A DNA stretch of 64,000 nucleotides, from assembly GCF_001078055.1 (NCBI RefSeq), contig NZ_CP010777.1, forward strand, positions 3,315,001-3,379,000. Direction: 5' to 3'. Origin of the DNA: Rufibacter radiotolerans (lineage in GTDB: Bacteria; Bacteroidota; Bacteroidia; Cytophagales; Hymenobacteraceae). Below the pieces are notes generated by a model. That model saw only the letters and a program-made list of their open reading frames with translations. It made no database searches and was not told the origin of the DNA. Below, one piece after another: positions 1 to 8,380 of this stretch. Each line of letters starts with the position of its first letter. Within the stretch, counting starts at the first letter, position 1. A program made the translations under genes and the position numbers.

Positions 1-199
1 GGGCGGCATCTTTCCAGTGTTTTCTGGTCATGCCCGTGTGCGGGCTGGTAGTAAAATCTGGGTTGACCAGCGGGAAAGTTTTCCGGCTTGTTTCTGGTTT
101 TTCTAAAGCCATCTCAGGCTGCGCCTGAAGCGAGCGCCCAGACAGCAGGAAGAGAAACAGGAGCAGAACATGTGACGGATATTTCATGGAATTCATCAT
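1..199 (-). CDS. DUF2264 domain-containing protein, N-terminal part (gene cut by window edge)
   Basis: Only the first 66 codons are present; the rest lies beyond position 1. A signal peptide (MKYPSHVLLLFLFLLSG then SLQAQ) is followed by NPDFTTSPHTGMTRKHW, which resembles the SP(H/Y)TGxTRxHW motif I recall near the N-terminus of DUF2264 proteins. That family is probably an alpha/alpha-barrel and its reaction is not well established. ATG codons at 199, 196 and 187 are in frame, and 187 gives the neatest signal peptide. It follows the GH105 gene on the same strand after about 150 nt that contain a palindromic repeat, so it is probably the next enzyme of the same glycan locus. The assignment rests on memory of a short motif. 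Confidence 0.6.
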   Translation of the reverse strand, partial: MMNSMKYPSHVLLLFLFLLSGRSLQAQPEMALEKPETSRKTFPLVNPDFTTSPHTGMTRKHWKDAA

Positions 200-290
200 A
201 CTAACAAAAGGGACACTTTAACCTAAAAACCGAAGCCCTATTACCCCGCTTTGCCGGTCTGGCTATAAAACCACCTGATTCTTGGAAACC

Positions 291-328
291 TGTTTCGGGC
301 CTGTTTTCCGGAAAACAGGCCCGAAACA
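291..328. repeat. Intergenic palindrome, family P, copy 1
   Basis: A perfect 38-bp palindrome with half-site TGTTTCGGGCCTGTTTTCC. It lies 19 nt after the stop of the minus-strand GH105 gene. It belongs to the family of about nineteen related palindromes in this window. Confidence 0.85.
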
Positions 329-346
329 GCCCCGCTCGGAAACCGC

Positions 347-1498
347 TCAGTCCAGGAGGCGGTACATCTCAGAGGCGGCCAGTAGAAAGGCCCCTACCCC
401 AAAACCAGTAGTGGAGTTGACATCTACTATCTGCCCCGGAATGGCTCGCTCCCCGATGGGCTGCACATAGCCTACTTTCCCGTTGGGCTGTAACGCGGTG
501 GCAGTCAGGTAATGGTAGCCTTTGGCGGCCACCGGCAGGTAGTCCTTTTTGTCCAGTAGTCCGTTGTTGAGGCCCCACAAAAACCCGTAGGTAAAGAAAG
601 CCGTGCCGCTGGTCTCGGGGCCGGGGGCGTGCGCCGGGTCCAGCATGCTGCGGGTCCAATACCCTTCGGGCTGTTGGGCGTTGGCGATGGCCTGCGCCAT
701 GTCCCTGAACCGCTGCTCGTACTCCTTGCGGTGCGGGTCCTTCCTGGGCAAATCCTGCAGCACCTTGGCCAGGCCCGCAAATACCCACCCGTCGCCCCGC
801 GCCCAGAAGTCCTTTTTCCCGTTGGCGCTCTTGTGCCTGGGGTACACGTACTTGGCGTCACGGTAATAGAGCTTCGCCTCCGGGTCATACATGATGGAGT
901 CTGAATAGCGCAGGTACTCGTACAGCTTCTCCAGGTACTGCTTGTTGCCCGTTACCCTATACAGCTTCGTCATGACCGGCATCACCATGTAGAGGCCGTC
1001 GGCCCACCACCAGTAATCGTGGCGGGGGGTGCCCATCTGGTATTCCATCACCTCGCGGGCGCGGGCGATTTTGCGACCGTCCCGGGCGCCGTCCAGGCAA
1101 TACAGGTCCACGTAGGTCTGGAAGCAGATCTGCCAGTCCCCGAAGAGCACGTAGTCGTCTTTCTCGCCGTAGGTGTGCTTCCACTTCGCTTTGTCAGTAG
1201 ACTTCGCGCCCATCCATTGGTTTTTCTCGGCCCAGGCCTCTGAGTAGGCCCGGTAGGCCTCGTTCCTGGTGAGCTTGTAGGCCTCCATGTTGCCGGTATG
1301 GTAGGCGGCCACGTCCCAAAAGGCCCAGCCGGGCGTGGGGTTGGTGCTTTGCCAGTACGTGTTGGCTTGGTTTAATTGGTCCAATACCTGCTCCTTGGAA
1401 GTGGGCAGTAAGGGGTGTTTGGGCTTGGCGGCCACGGTGCTTGCCAGCGTGAGGAGGAAAAGGAAAAGAAGGGGCAGACAGGTTCTTTTTTGAATCAT
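347..1498 (-). CDS. Glycoside hydrolase family 105/88 (unsaturated rhamnogalacturonyl or glucuronyl hydrolase)
   Basis: Exported 383-residue enzyme with a signal peptide ending near residue 24. The alpha/alpha-barrel family (YteR/UGL type) removes the 4,5-unsaturated uronic acid that polysaccharide lyases leave on oligosaccharides, by hydrating the double bond. Family features are AFWDVAAYHTGNMEAY (about 59-74), WWWADGLYMVMP (163-174, Asp167 the likely catalytic acid) and RGDGWVFAGLAKVL (234-247). Length is normal for the family. It follows the BNR_4 gene by 72 nt on the same strand. Because its substrate is a lyase product, and no classical pectate or rhamnogalacturonan lyase is in the window, the lyase must be the BNR_4 protein, the DUF2264 protein or encoded elsewhere. 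The exact substrate (GalA- or GlcA-derived) cannot be read from sequence. Confidence 0.85.
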   Translation of the reverse strand: MIQKRTCLPLLFLFLLTLASTVAAKPKHPLLPTSKEQVLDQLNQANTYWQSTNPTPGWAFWDVAAYHTGNMEAYKLTRNEAYRAYSEAWAEKNQWMGAKSTDKAKWKHTYGEKDDYVLFGDWQICFQTYVDLYCLDGARDGRKIARAREVMEYQMGTPRHDYWWWADGLYMVMPVMTKLYRVTGNKQYLEKLYEYLRYSDSIMYDPEAKLYYRDAKYVYPRHKSANGKKDFWARGDGWVFAGLAKVLQDLPRKDPHRKEYEQRFRDMAQAIANAQQPEGYWTRSMLDPAHAPGPETSGTAFFTYGFLWGLNNGLLDKKDYLPVAAKGYHYLTATALQPNGKVGYVQPIGERAIPGQIVDVNSTTGFGVGAFLLAASEMYRLLD

Positions 1499-1526
1499 GG
1501 CAATAGAAAAGCTATAGGGCGGGCTC

Positions 1527-1566
1527 CTGGTTTGGGGCCGCTTTACGAAAAACGGGCTTAAAACAG
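1527..1566. repeat. Intergenic palindrome, family P, degenerate copy 2
   Basis: Decayed family-P copy, GTTTGGGGCCG against ACGGGCTTAAAAC. It begins 4 nt after the stop of the minus-strand BNR_4 gene. Confidence 0.55.
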
Positions 1567-1570
1567 ATAT

Positions 1571-2926
1571 TTAAAAGGCAGGCTTCCACTCCAGCACCTG
1601 GACGGGTTGAGGGCCCAGGCTGGAGCGGCCTTCCCCGTCTACCTGGTCCACGTTCTGGATGAACAGGTTCAGGATTTGCCTCTCCTTCCAGAGCTCGGTG
1701 TCATAGGTGGGCTCCCAGGAACCCAGCGACTCCTGGGTAAGGTCCACCAGCGACCAGGTGGGGTCAGAGAGCTTTTTGAGGACCAGCGCGGAGGCCTTGT
1801 TGCCTCTTTCCTCGTCCCTGAACAGCAGCAGCACCGAGGCGTGGGCGCCGGCGTTTTTAACCAGGACCTGGGGCCGGGCAATGGGAATGCGCTTGGTGCC
1901 CGCGCCGGTCAGGCTGAAGGGTGTTTTCCTGAAATTCAGCTGCCTCTTCTGCCAACTCTTGCCGTCATGGTAGACCAGGTGGTACTGGGGAACGGTGGAG
2001 CCGGCCTCGCGCCAGTAGGTGGCAATAAAGGGATTGCCCTGCTCATCGGCGGCCATGGAGGTCTGGTTGATCAGCTCGCTGTTTTGCGGGATGGCCATGG
2101 CTTTCTCGGCAGTGGCCTCCGTGATAGGCAGGGTGTATCTCTCCCCGGTGGACTTCTCCCACGTCTGGCCGCCGTCCCGGGAGCGGGCGTAGGCCAGGTC
2201 ATGGTTGCTGGCCACGTTGGGGCTCTCGCGCCACACCCAGGACACGTGCATCGTGCCTTTTTTGTCCAGGTAGGCTTGCCAGTAGGCGTTGCGTTTTTTC
2301 TCCCCGTTGATGAGGTTAGCGTGCAGGTGGGCCCATTGCCGGGAGCGGGTATCATAGCGGTTCACCACCAGGTTGCCCTGCCCCGAGCCGCCGTCGCGGT
2401 AGAAGAAGAGGAGGTCGCCGGAGGGCAGCCGGTAGAACTCAGGATAGGAAATGGCCTTCTCGTTCAGCCCCGTCATGGGCATCTTGCCGGTGAGCTGCAG
2501 CGAGCCGGGGCCCACGCTGCGGGCGTACCTCAGTTGGTGGTTATGGTGGTCCCAAGAGACGTGCAGGAAGCCCTGGCCGTCTACCATGATACTGATGGTG
2601 TTGTGGGCATCGGCGGCGTTGCCTCTGTAAGTGGTCTTCACCGTCTCCCACGTGGCACCCCCTGTCTTTCTTTTCGCCAGCATCACTGAGCGGTCAGAGT
2701 CATACCAGGCGGTGTACTGGGTATCCTTGAACGTGACCAGGGAGTTCTTCCGGAAGGCCACCGCGTTCACTGAGTTGTTCGCCCAGCCGCCTTCGGCCAC
2801 CAAGGTAGTCTTAGACCCGTTGCCTGTCGTTGGCTTTGACAAACGGCACGCCGAGGTTGCTACCAAAGCAATAATAAGGGCAGAAAGCCAGACGCTTTTT
2901 ATGGAGATAATTAATTGGAAATTCAT
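1571..2926 (-). CDS. BNR_4 beta-propeller lipoprotein (GH145- or ulvan-lyase-like)
   Basis: A 451-residue predicted lipoprotein with lipobox LVATSAC (Cys27). HVSWDHHNHQLRY (122-134) is the hallmark of the BNR_4 seven-bladed propeller group. That group includes ulvan lyases (PL24 type) and GH145 or PL27-type enzymes acting on the rhamnose-glucuronate linkage of arabinogalactan proteins and gum arabic. Later Asp-box-like blades such as YARSRDGGQTWEKS are visible. The neighbouring GH105 could take unsaturated uronates if this is a lyase, and the UxuA/SDR pair would consume glucuronate if it is a hydrolase. Both readings point to a GlcA-containing substrate. Lyase or hydrolase cannot be decided from the primary sequence. 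The gene is noticeably GC-rich compared with the SusC/D genes downstream in coordinate. Confidence 0.8.
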   Translation of the reverse strand: MNFQLIISIKSVWLSALIIALVATSACRLSKPTTGNGSKTTLVAEGGWANNSVNAVAFRKNSLVTFKDTQYTAWYDSDRSVMLAKRKTGGATWETVKTTYRGNAADAHNTISIMVDGQGFLHVSWDHHNHQLRYARSVGPGSLQLTGKMPMTGLNEKAISYPEFYRLPSGDLLFFYRDGGSGQGNLVVNRYDTRSRQWAHLHANLINGEKKRNAYWQAYLDKKGTMHVSWVWRESPNVASNHDLAYARSRDGGQTWEKSTGERYTLPITEATAEKAMAIPQNSELINQTSMAADEQGNPFIATYWREAGSTVPQYHLVYHDGKSWQKRQLNFRKTPFSLTGAGTKRIPIARPQVLVKNAGAHASVLLLFRDEERGNKASALVLKKLSDPTWSLVDLTQESLGSWEPTYDTELWKERQILNLFIQNVDQVDGEGRSSLGPQPVQVLEWKPAF

Positions 2927-2977
2927 GTAAAAGTTAGAAGATTGAACAAGCGCCGAGACCCACTTAATATCAATAAA

Positions 2978-4282
2978 TTACTTTGTTACCTGCTGCTTCA
3001 GCCATTGAATAGACTCCTGGTTAGTGTCTTCAAAGCGCCAATGTGCTGCTATGGGGCTTAGGGAAATGGTCTTGGGGGCTTTCACAGAATTTACCACAGC
3101 ATACACAGACGTGGGCGGGCAGGTATTGTCATTGTACCCCCAGGAGTAGAAGCCGGGCACCGTCACCTGCTTCGCGAAATTGACCACATCATAATAGCCT
3201 ATGGTGTTGATTTTGGCTTGAGCATTGGCATCTGAAGCACTACCGTTGGTAAAGAGATGCGGCCAGCCTCCGGCCCGGCCCTGCAGGTACCCCGTCATGT
3301 CACTGAGGGCAGGGTAAAAACAAGCCAGGGCTTTCACCCGTTTGTCAAGCGCCGCGGTGACAATGGCCAAGGCCCCGCCCTGGCTGCCGCCCGTCACCAC
3401 CACGTTTTTACCGTCATATTCGGGCAGGCTCACCAAGTAATCAATGGACCGCACGCAGCCCAGGTACACCTTTTTGTAGTAATAGGCATCACGGTGTTCC
3501 AGGTTCTGGGTATTGTAGTTGGCTAGTACCTTTTTGAGGCTGTCATAGACTTTATCATTGAGCATAGGCGAATAGCCATGAATCTCTATGCTGAAACTGA
3601 TGAAGCCCTGGTCCGCGAAGCCCGTATACGGAGCGGTCGCCTTTACCCCCGCCCCGGGTGGTGTGAACAGCACCGGGTATTTGCCGGGCGCTTTGGGCTT
3701 GCAGAGATACCCGTACAGCCGTTGCCCTTTTCTGTAGTTCTGCAGGTTGACCAGGTACACATCTACTTTGGCGGTGGAATGCTCGGGGAGGAGGGTCACC
3801 TGGGCATCCATGGGCACTTTGGCAGCCTCGGTCTTGGCCTTGTTCCAGAAGGCCAGAAAGTCTTTGGGCATAGTGACGGTGGGCAAAATCTTTTCAGGGG
3901 AGAAACCCACTTTCACCTGGCCGTTGTAGGTTTTTCCGTGGTGCTCTGCTTTCACCAGCAACTGCCGGAAACCGGGTTCTTGGCTGGTGCCAATGTCTAG
4001 CTTCACCTGGCCCTCTTTTAATAGCATGGTGCCTTTTTTCTCTGGCGGCCGCATCTCGGGGCCAAACTCATAACTGATGGTTACGTCTTTCAGGGGCACG
4101 TCATTCTTGAGAACCATTATCTGCACAGAGGCGGGTTGGTTCACGGCATAGGTCCAATCATCAGAATTGGGGGTCAGGACCAGGTTTACCAGCTTAAGGG
4201 GGGCCGGTGCGTTCTGGGCGCTAGCGGATTTGCTGTACAGCAGGTGAAGACAGAAGACCAGGAAAAGGAAGGGGTTTCTCAT
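2978..4282 (-). CDS. Acetylxylan-esterase-type carbohydrate esterase (CE7/AXE1 family)
   Basis: A 434-residue secreted alpha/beta hydrolase with a signal peptide ending near residue 22 (SKSASAQ). An N-terminal beta-sandwich extension (about 28-130) precedes the AXE1 hydrolase domain. The nucleophile elbow is TGGSQGG with Ser300, and the family entry motif DFLAFWNKAK (141-150) is present. CE7 enzymes remove O-acetyl groups from xylo-oligosaccharides and related sugars. The C-terminal histidine region (SPIAAHWRFED) differs from the more usual GHE, so the triad His is a guess. It stands between the CE12 esterase and the BNR_4 gene on one strand, so the target glycan is probably heavily acetylated. 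Confidence 0.85.
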   Translation of the reverse strand: MRNPFLFLVFCLHLLYSKSASAQNAPAPLKLVNLVLTPNSDDWTYAVNQPASVQIMVLKNDVPLKDVTISYEFGPEMRPPEKKGTMLLKEGQVKLDIGTSQEPGFRQLLVKAEHHGKTYNGQVKVGFSPEKILPTVTMPKDFLAFWNKAKTEAAKVPMDAQVTLLPEHSTAKVDVYLVNLQNYRKGQRLYGYLCKPKAPGKYPVLFTPPGAGVKATAPYTGFADQGFISFSIEIHGYSPMLNDKVYDSLKKVLANYNTQNLEHRDAYYYKKVYLGCVRSIDYLVSLPEYDGKNVVVTGGSQGGALAIVTAALDKRVKALACFYPALSDMTGYLQGRAGGWPHLFTNGSASDANAQAKINTIGYYDVVNFAKQVTVPGFYSWGYNDNTCPPTSVYAVVNSVKAPKTISLSPIAAHWRFEDTNQESIQWLKQQVTK

Positions 4283-4448
4283 GTGGGGTATTTCAGGCTT
4301 ATAAAACCGTTAAGGCAAGCTATCTATGCATCTGGAAAGGGATTTGTTTCTGGCGCGTGTGCCGGGTTTTTACACGAATCCAGATGCCCTATCATTCAAC
4401 CTTATTTTTGTCAACGTGAAACAAAAAGAAAGCCATAGGTACTCCATA

Positions 4449-4490
4449 TCCGTTTTAAGGCCGTTTTTTCAAAAACAGCTCTAAAACGGA
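4449..4490. repeat. Intergenic palindrome, family P, degenerate copy 3
   Basis: TCCGTTTTAAGGCC against the imperfect right arm AGCTCTAAAACGGA, in the 261-nt gap downstream of the CE12 gene and upstream of the CE7 gene (both minus). Confidence 0.7.
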
Positions 4491-4543
4491 AGCACCATTC
4501 GCTTATAAAGCCAAGAGGCTCTATGGTTAGGTTTCATGTCAGG

Positions 4544-5284
4544 TTACTGTAACAGTTTGCGTAAAGGCAATTTTTGCTTCTTCACATCAGCGGCAAATAA
4601 CTGGGCTATCTGCAGGGCGCCCCGGTGGTTGAGATGCGTGGAATCCTGCACGCCTTTTGAGCTTCTGCGGCATTCTTTGGGGGCGCAGAAAACAAAGATG
4701 GCTTTAGACTTTTCAGGCCCCAGGGCAGACACCAGTTCCCGTGACCTTGCCTCCAGGTCTACAAAACTCACCTTGTTTTGCCGGGCCACCGCCCTGGCCG
4801 CGTTCAGGTATTCGCCGTGGGTGTCTACCAGCTTTCCGTTCCCGTCAAAATGACGCCGAACGATGGGCGTGCACACCACCGGAATCCCTTTTTTGGCGCG
4901 GGTCTCGTCAATGAATTTCTGCAGGAACTCTTTGTAAGAGGTAAAAGGATCTGTGAACAGTTTGGGGTCATCCTGCTTTTGGTCATTGTGCCCGAACTGC
5001 ATGACCACGTAGTCTCCCGGCTGGATGCTATCCAACACCGCCGCCCATCTCTTTTCACTCACGAAGCTTCGGGCGCTACGCCCACTGGCGGCATGGTTGT
5101 GGACGGTGGCCTTACCGTTCATGAGCTGCTTTAACCCCTCACCCCACCCAGACTCCGGGTCGCGCTCTGGTTTTTTCCAGGCCATGGTAGAATCACCTAT
5201 CAGCCAAATGGCAGGTTTCTCTTTTCTGGTGAAGGCAAACAGCAAGCACAACAGAAGGCTAAGTGCCAGAATGTTTTTCATCAT
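4544..5284 (-). CDS. Rhamnogalacturonan acetylesterase (CE12, SGNH hydrolase)
   Basis: A 246-residue SGNH-fold esterase with an N-terminal hydrophobic export segment (about 4-18). All four SGNH blocks are intact: IGDSTMAWKK (Ser32), ASGRSARSF (Gly68), FGHNDQK (Asn100) and DSTHLNHRGA (Asp214 and His217). This pattern, with GDST instead of GDSL, is characteristic of CE12 rhamnogalacturonan acetylesterases, which deacetylate GalA residues in the rhamnogalacturonan-I backbone. It lies 48 nt after the mannonate dehydratase stop on the same strand. It is the clearest substrate clue in the locus, pointing to acetylated pectic polysaccharide. Confidence 0.88.
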   Translation of the reverse strand: MMKNILALSLLLCLLFAFTRKEKPAIWLIGDSTMAWKKPERDPESGWGEGLKQLMNGKATVHNHAASGRSARSFVSEKRWAAVLDSIQPGDYVVMQFGHNDQKQDDPKLFTDPFTSYKEFLQKFIDETRAKKGIPVVCTPIVRRHFDGNGKLVDTHGEYLNAARAVARQNKVSFVDLEARSRELVSALGPEKSKAIFVFCAPKECRRSSKGVQDSTHLNHRGALQIAQLFAADVKKQKLPLRKLLQ

Positions 5285-5332
5285 AAAAATGGCCTATAGG
5301 CCTCTTATTAGTTTTACGGACAGACTACCTGC

Positions 5333-6511
5333 CTACGCCTCCTGCCGGAGGATGCACCGTTCAATGCCCATCTCCAACCCACGTAGTTCGGCCAGGCCCC
5401 GCAACCGCCCAATGGCCAAATACCCCGGATTGGTGACCTTTTGCAGGTCATCCAGCATCTGGTGGCCGTGGTCTGGGCGCATGGGCAGGTTTACTCCGCG
5501 TTCCTGCATCAAAAGCACCAGCTCCTTCATGACCGCGTACATGTCTACGTCGCCTTCCAGATGGTTGGCTTCATAGAAATTGCCTTCCGCGTCACGTTGG
5601 GTGCTGCGGAGGTGAATGAAGTTGATGCGGTCGCCAAACTGTTGCACCATCTGGGCCAGGTGGTTGTCTGCCCGAACCCCAAACGAGCCGGTACAGAAAC
5701 ACAGACCATTGTGCAGCGAAGGGACCGCTTTTATCAAGGCTTCCACATCTGCTGCCGTGCTCACCACCCTGGGCAGACCCAGAATGGCATAGGGCGGATC
5801 ATCGGGGTGGATCACCAGCTTCACGCCTACCTCTTCGGCCACCGGTACCACCTCCTGCAGGAACAGGATCAGGTGCTCCCGTAGCTGGGCCGCATCAATG
5901 CCCTGATACGCGTCCAGTGCCGACTGAAACTGTTCCAGCGTGAAGCTTTCCTCGCTGCCCGGCAAGCCAGCGATGATGTTACGCTGCAACAACAGTTTTT
6001 CCTCAGCACTCATACCCTCAAACCGGGCTTTGGCTTTCGCCAGCTCCTGCGGCGTATACTCCTGTTCCGCGCCTTTTCTTTTGAGCAGAAACACATCAAA
6101 GGCAATAAAGGCGGCCCGTTCAAAACGCAGCGCCTTGGAGCCGTCTTCTACGGTATAGGCCAGATCTGTTCTGGTCCAGTCCAGCACCGGCATGAAGTTG
6201 TAGGTGACAATATAAATCCCGCAGGCGGCCAGGTTACGGATAGAGGTTTTGTAGTTCTCAATGTATTGCTGAAAATCTCCGGTCCTGGTTTTGACGGCTT
6301 CGTGCACGGGCACGCTTTCCACCACGCTCCACCGCAGTCCGGCCTCTTCTATCGTCTTCTTCCGGATTAAAATTTCCTCCTGGGTCCAGACCACGCCGTT
6401 GGGCACGTGGTGCAGGGCGCTCACCACGTCTGTGGCGCCGGCTTGTTTCACATCTTGCAATGACACCGGGTCCTTAGGTCCGTACCACCGCCAGCTCTGC
6501 AATAAAGGCAT
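5333..6511 (-). CDS. uxuA: Mannonate dehydratase
   Basis: Cytoplasmic 392-residue enzyme that dehydrates D-mannonate to 2-keto-3-deoxygluconate (KDG). UxuA signatures are [15 protein letters not shown] at the N-terminus, [30 protein letters not shown] and the metal-site block [10 protein letters not shown]. An upstream in-frame ATG at 6550 would add 13 residues and overlap the SDR gene. The ATG at 6511 fits the family N-terminus and leaves 19 nt after the SDR stop, so I chose it. Together with the SDR it forms the fructuronate to mannonate to KDG branch of glucuronate catabolism. Uronate isomerase (UxaC), KDG kinase and KDPG aldolase are not in the window. Confidence 0.92.
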   Translation of the reverse strand: MPLLQSWRWYGPKDPVSLQDVKQAGATDVVSALHHVPNGVVWTQEEILIRKKTIEEAGLRWSVVESVPVHEAVKTRTGDFQQYIENYKTSIRNLAACGIYIVTYNFMPVLDWTRTDLAYTVEDGSKALRFERAAFIAFDVFLLKRKGAEQEYTPQELAKAKARFEGMSAEEKLLLQRNIIAGLPGSEESFTLEQFQSALDAYQGIDAAQLREHLILFLQEVVPVAEEVGVKLVIHPDDPPYAILGLPRVVSTAADVEALIKAVPSLHNGLCFCTGSFGVRADNHLAQMVQQFGDRINFIHLRSTQRDAEGNFYEANHLEGDVDMYAVMKELVLLMQERGVNLPMRPDHGHQMLDDLQKVTNPGYLAIGRLRGLAELRGLEMGIERCILRQEA

Positions 6512-6530
6512 AATTCTATGGTTAATTTGC

Positions 6531-7352
6531 TTATACGCCACTAAAGGCATTGAACCCTCCGTCCACCAAAATGGTCTCGCCGGTCACAAACTTAGAAGCA
6601 TCACTCAGCAGGTAGATCAGCGTACCGGTTAGTTCTTCGGGCTCGCCCAGGCGTTGAAATGGGGTGTGGGCAATAAATTTCTGGGCTCTCTCCGTTGGGC
6701 TGCCATCAGGATAAAGCAACAGGGTCCGGTTCTGCTCGGTTAGGAATACGCCCGGGGCAATGGCATTCATGCGGACGCCGCCGCCGTACCTCAGCCCCAG
6801 TTCAGAAGCCATCCATTGGGTATACCCCTCCACTGCTTTCTTGGCCAGGGTATACCCCAGCACGCGAGTAAGCGGACGTTGGGCAGTAAGGGAAGAGATG
6901 TTCACAATGGAGCCTTTGCCTTTTTCAGCGATTACTTTGCCAAACACCAGGGTGGGAATGACCGTGCCAAACAGGTTCAGGTCAACGGCCTTGCGGGTAT
7001 CGGCAACGCTCAGGTCAAACAAATCCTGGTTAGGTTGGATGGTGGCCCCTGGCATGTTGCCGCCAGCGGCGTTCACCAAGCCGTCTATGGTGCCCCAGGC
7101 AGCCAGAATTTCCTGCTTTGCCGCCTGCAGCTTTTCCTCATCTTGCACATCTGCCAGAATTGCCAGGGCCTCCCCACCGGCTGCTTGAATGGCGGCTACG
7201 CGTTCTTCGGCCCGCTCTTTATTACGGCCCAGGATCACTACTTTGGCGCCGGCTTTGGCCACTGCCATAGACATGGCCTCGCCCAGCACCCCGGTGGCGC
7301 CTGTGATCACAATTACTTTCCCTTGCAGGGAGAACTGTTCTAATCCGTTCAT
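6531..7352 (-). CDS. SDR-family oxidoreductase, probable D-mannonate oxidoreductase (fructuronate reductase)
   Basis: A 273-residue short-chain dehydrogenase with the cofactor motif TGATGVLG (17-24), the NAAGG block (94-98), Ser153/Ser154 and the catalytic YTLAKKA (Tyr167, Lys171). It ends in the usual DGGFNAFSG tail. SDR proteins of this type often sit beside uxuA in Bacteroidota and replace the classical UxuB by reducing D-fructuronate to D-mannonate. Here uxuA starts 19 nt after its stop. A KduD-like role (2-dehydro-3-deoxygluconate 5-dehydrogenase), acting on the sugar released by GH105, is the main alternative and would also fit the locus. Sequence alone cannot separate them. Confidence 0.8.
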   Translation of the reverse strand: MNGLEQFSLQGKVIVITGATGVLGEAMSMAVAKAGAKVVILGRNKERAEERVAAIQAAGGEALAILADVQDEEKLQAAKQEILAAWGTIDGLVNAAGGNMPGATIQPNQDLFDLSVADTRKAVDLNLFGTVIPTLVFGKVIAEKGKGSIVNISSLTAQRPLTRVLGYTLAKKAVEGYTQWMASELGLRYGGGVRMNAIAPGVFLTEQNRTLLLYPDGSPTERAQKFIAHTPFQRLGEPEELTGTLIYLLSDASKFVTGETILVDGGFNAFSGV

Positions 7353-7388
7353 ACTGTTTCTACTAGATAAATTCCTTGAATGGCTGTT

Positions 7389-8159
7389 CTAACCTTTGAT
7401 GGTCTCCAGCCAGGCATTGGCCATTAACTGAGCGCCGGCCAACGTGGGGTGCACCCCGTCATAGGTCCAGTAAGCGCCGGGGGCCTTTTTCTGGGCCTTC
7501 TCGTAAATGGATTGGTACGGGATAAAGACCGCGTTAAAACTGGTGGCAATCTCTTGGGCCGCCTGCCGGTACTCATTGAAGGCCGGAAACCATTTGTCAT
7601 CTACCGCTTTTATGCCGGGCACCGCGAAGGGTTCGCCAATGATCAGTTTCACATCCGGGAGTTTCTCTTTAGTTCTTTCCAGCAGGGTTTTGTAGTCATC
7701 ATGGTAAGTTTTAACCGAGCCGCTGTATTTGCCCTGGATCATGTGCCAGAAATCATTCACGCCAATGAGCAGGCTTAACACGTTTGGCTTCAAGTCAAGG
7801 GCCTCCTTTTCCCAACGCTCTGCTAACTGATAAACCTTGTTGCCGCTGATGCCCCGGTTATAGATTTTCAGGTCTTTACCGGCATGTTGGTGCAGCAACT
7901 GAGCAGCCGCTAGAAAAGCGTACCCGCTCCCTAAACCGGCTGGGCTGTTCCCATTGAGGTCGTCTTTCTTTCTGGAGGCATCCGTGATACTATCGCCCTG
8001 AAAGAGAATGATGTCGTTTTTCTTTAACGCAACCTCTTTCTGCATTTTCCCGCCCGCCAACGTAGCCGCCGCCAGCGGAGACATACTTAAGGTAGCTACC
8101 GTGGCCAGGGAAGTTTTTTTAATGAAATTTCTTCTGGATAACTCGTTGCTTTCTTCCAT
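7389..8159 (-). CDS. Tat-exported SGNH/GDSL-family esterase
   Basis: A 256-residue GDSL hydrolase with a twin-arginine signal: SRRNFIKKT at 8-16, then a hydrophobic stretch to about residue 36. The catalytic blocks are FQGDSITD (Ser57), RGISGNKV (Gly106), IGVNDFWH (Asn135) and DGVHPTLAG (Asp234, His237). Such enzymes usually remove acetyl or other acyl groups from sugars. Folding in the cytoplasm before Tat export is implied. It ends 36 nt before the SDR start and is probably co-transcribed with it. With CE7 and CE12 it makes a third carbohydrate esterase within 6 kb. Confidence 0.85.
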   Translation of the reverse strand: MEESNELSRRNFIKKTSLATVATLSMSPLAAATLAGGKMQKEVALKKNDIILFQGDSITDASRKKDDLNGNSPAGLGSGYAFLAAAQLLHQHAGKDLKIYNRGISGNKVYQLAERWEKEALDLKPNVLSLLIGVNDFWHMIQGKYSGSVKTYHDDYKTLLERTKEKLPDVKLIIGEPFAVPGIKAVDDKWFPAFNEYRQAAQEIATSFNAVFIPYQSIYEKAQKKAPGAYWTYDGVHPTLAGAQLMANAWLETIKG

Positions 8160-8240
8160 TGGTAAAGGAGGTTCTTGGTTGGTGATGGACGACTATCTAT
8201 AGGTTGACTTTCGGTGAGACCTTGCTCTTAAGGCAGGAAA

Positions 8241-8298
8241 TTAGCAATTGCGTTTTGGGCCCGTTTTCCTTAAAACGGGCCCAAAACGCAATTGCTAA
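8241..8298. repeat. Intergenic palindrome, family P, extended copy 4
   Basis: The longest copy: two exactly complementary 27-nt arms (8241-8267 and 8272-8298) around a 4-nt loop. The core CGTTTTGGGCCCGTTTT is family P. The outer TTAGCAATTG is unique to this copy, and its complement is also perfect. It lies between the GH2 stop and the SGNH start, both minus strand. Confidence 0.9.
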
Positions 8299-8380
8299 AC
8301 CACGTGGGCAATACCTGAACTTTAATGGCAGAGCCCTTAATGGCCAAAGTGTTTTAATTTCCCCTCCTGCCTTTCTTCTG

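Noticed and set aside
1607..2689. 360-codon plus-strand frame opposite the BNR_4 gene
   Set aside because: Complementary to a recognised protein, with a composition typical of antisense frames in GC-rich genes.
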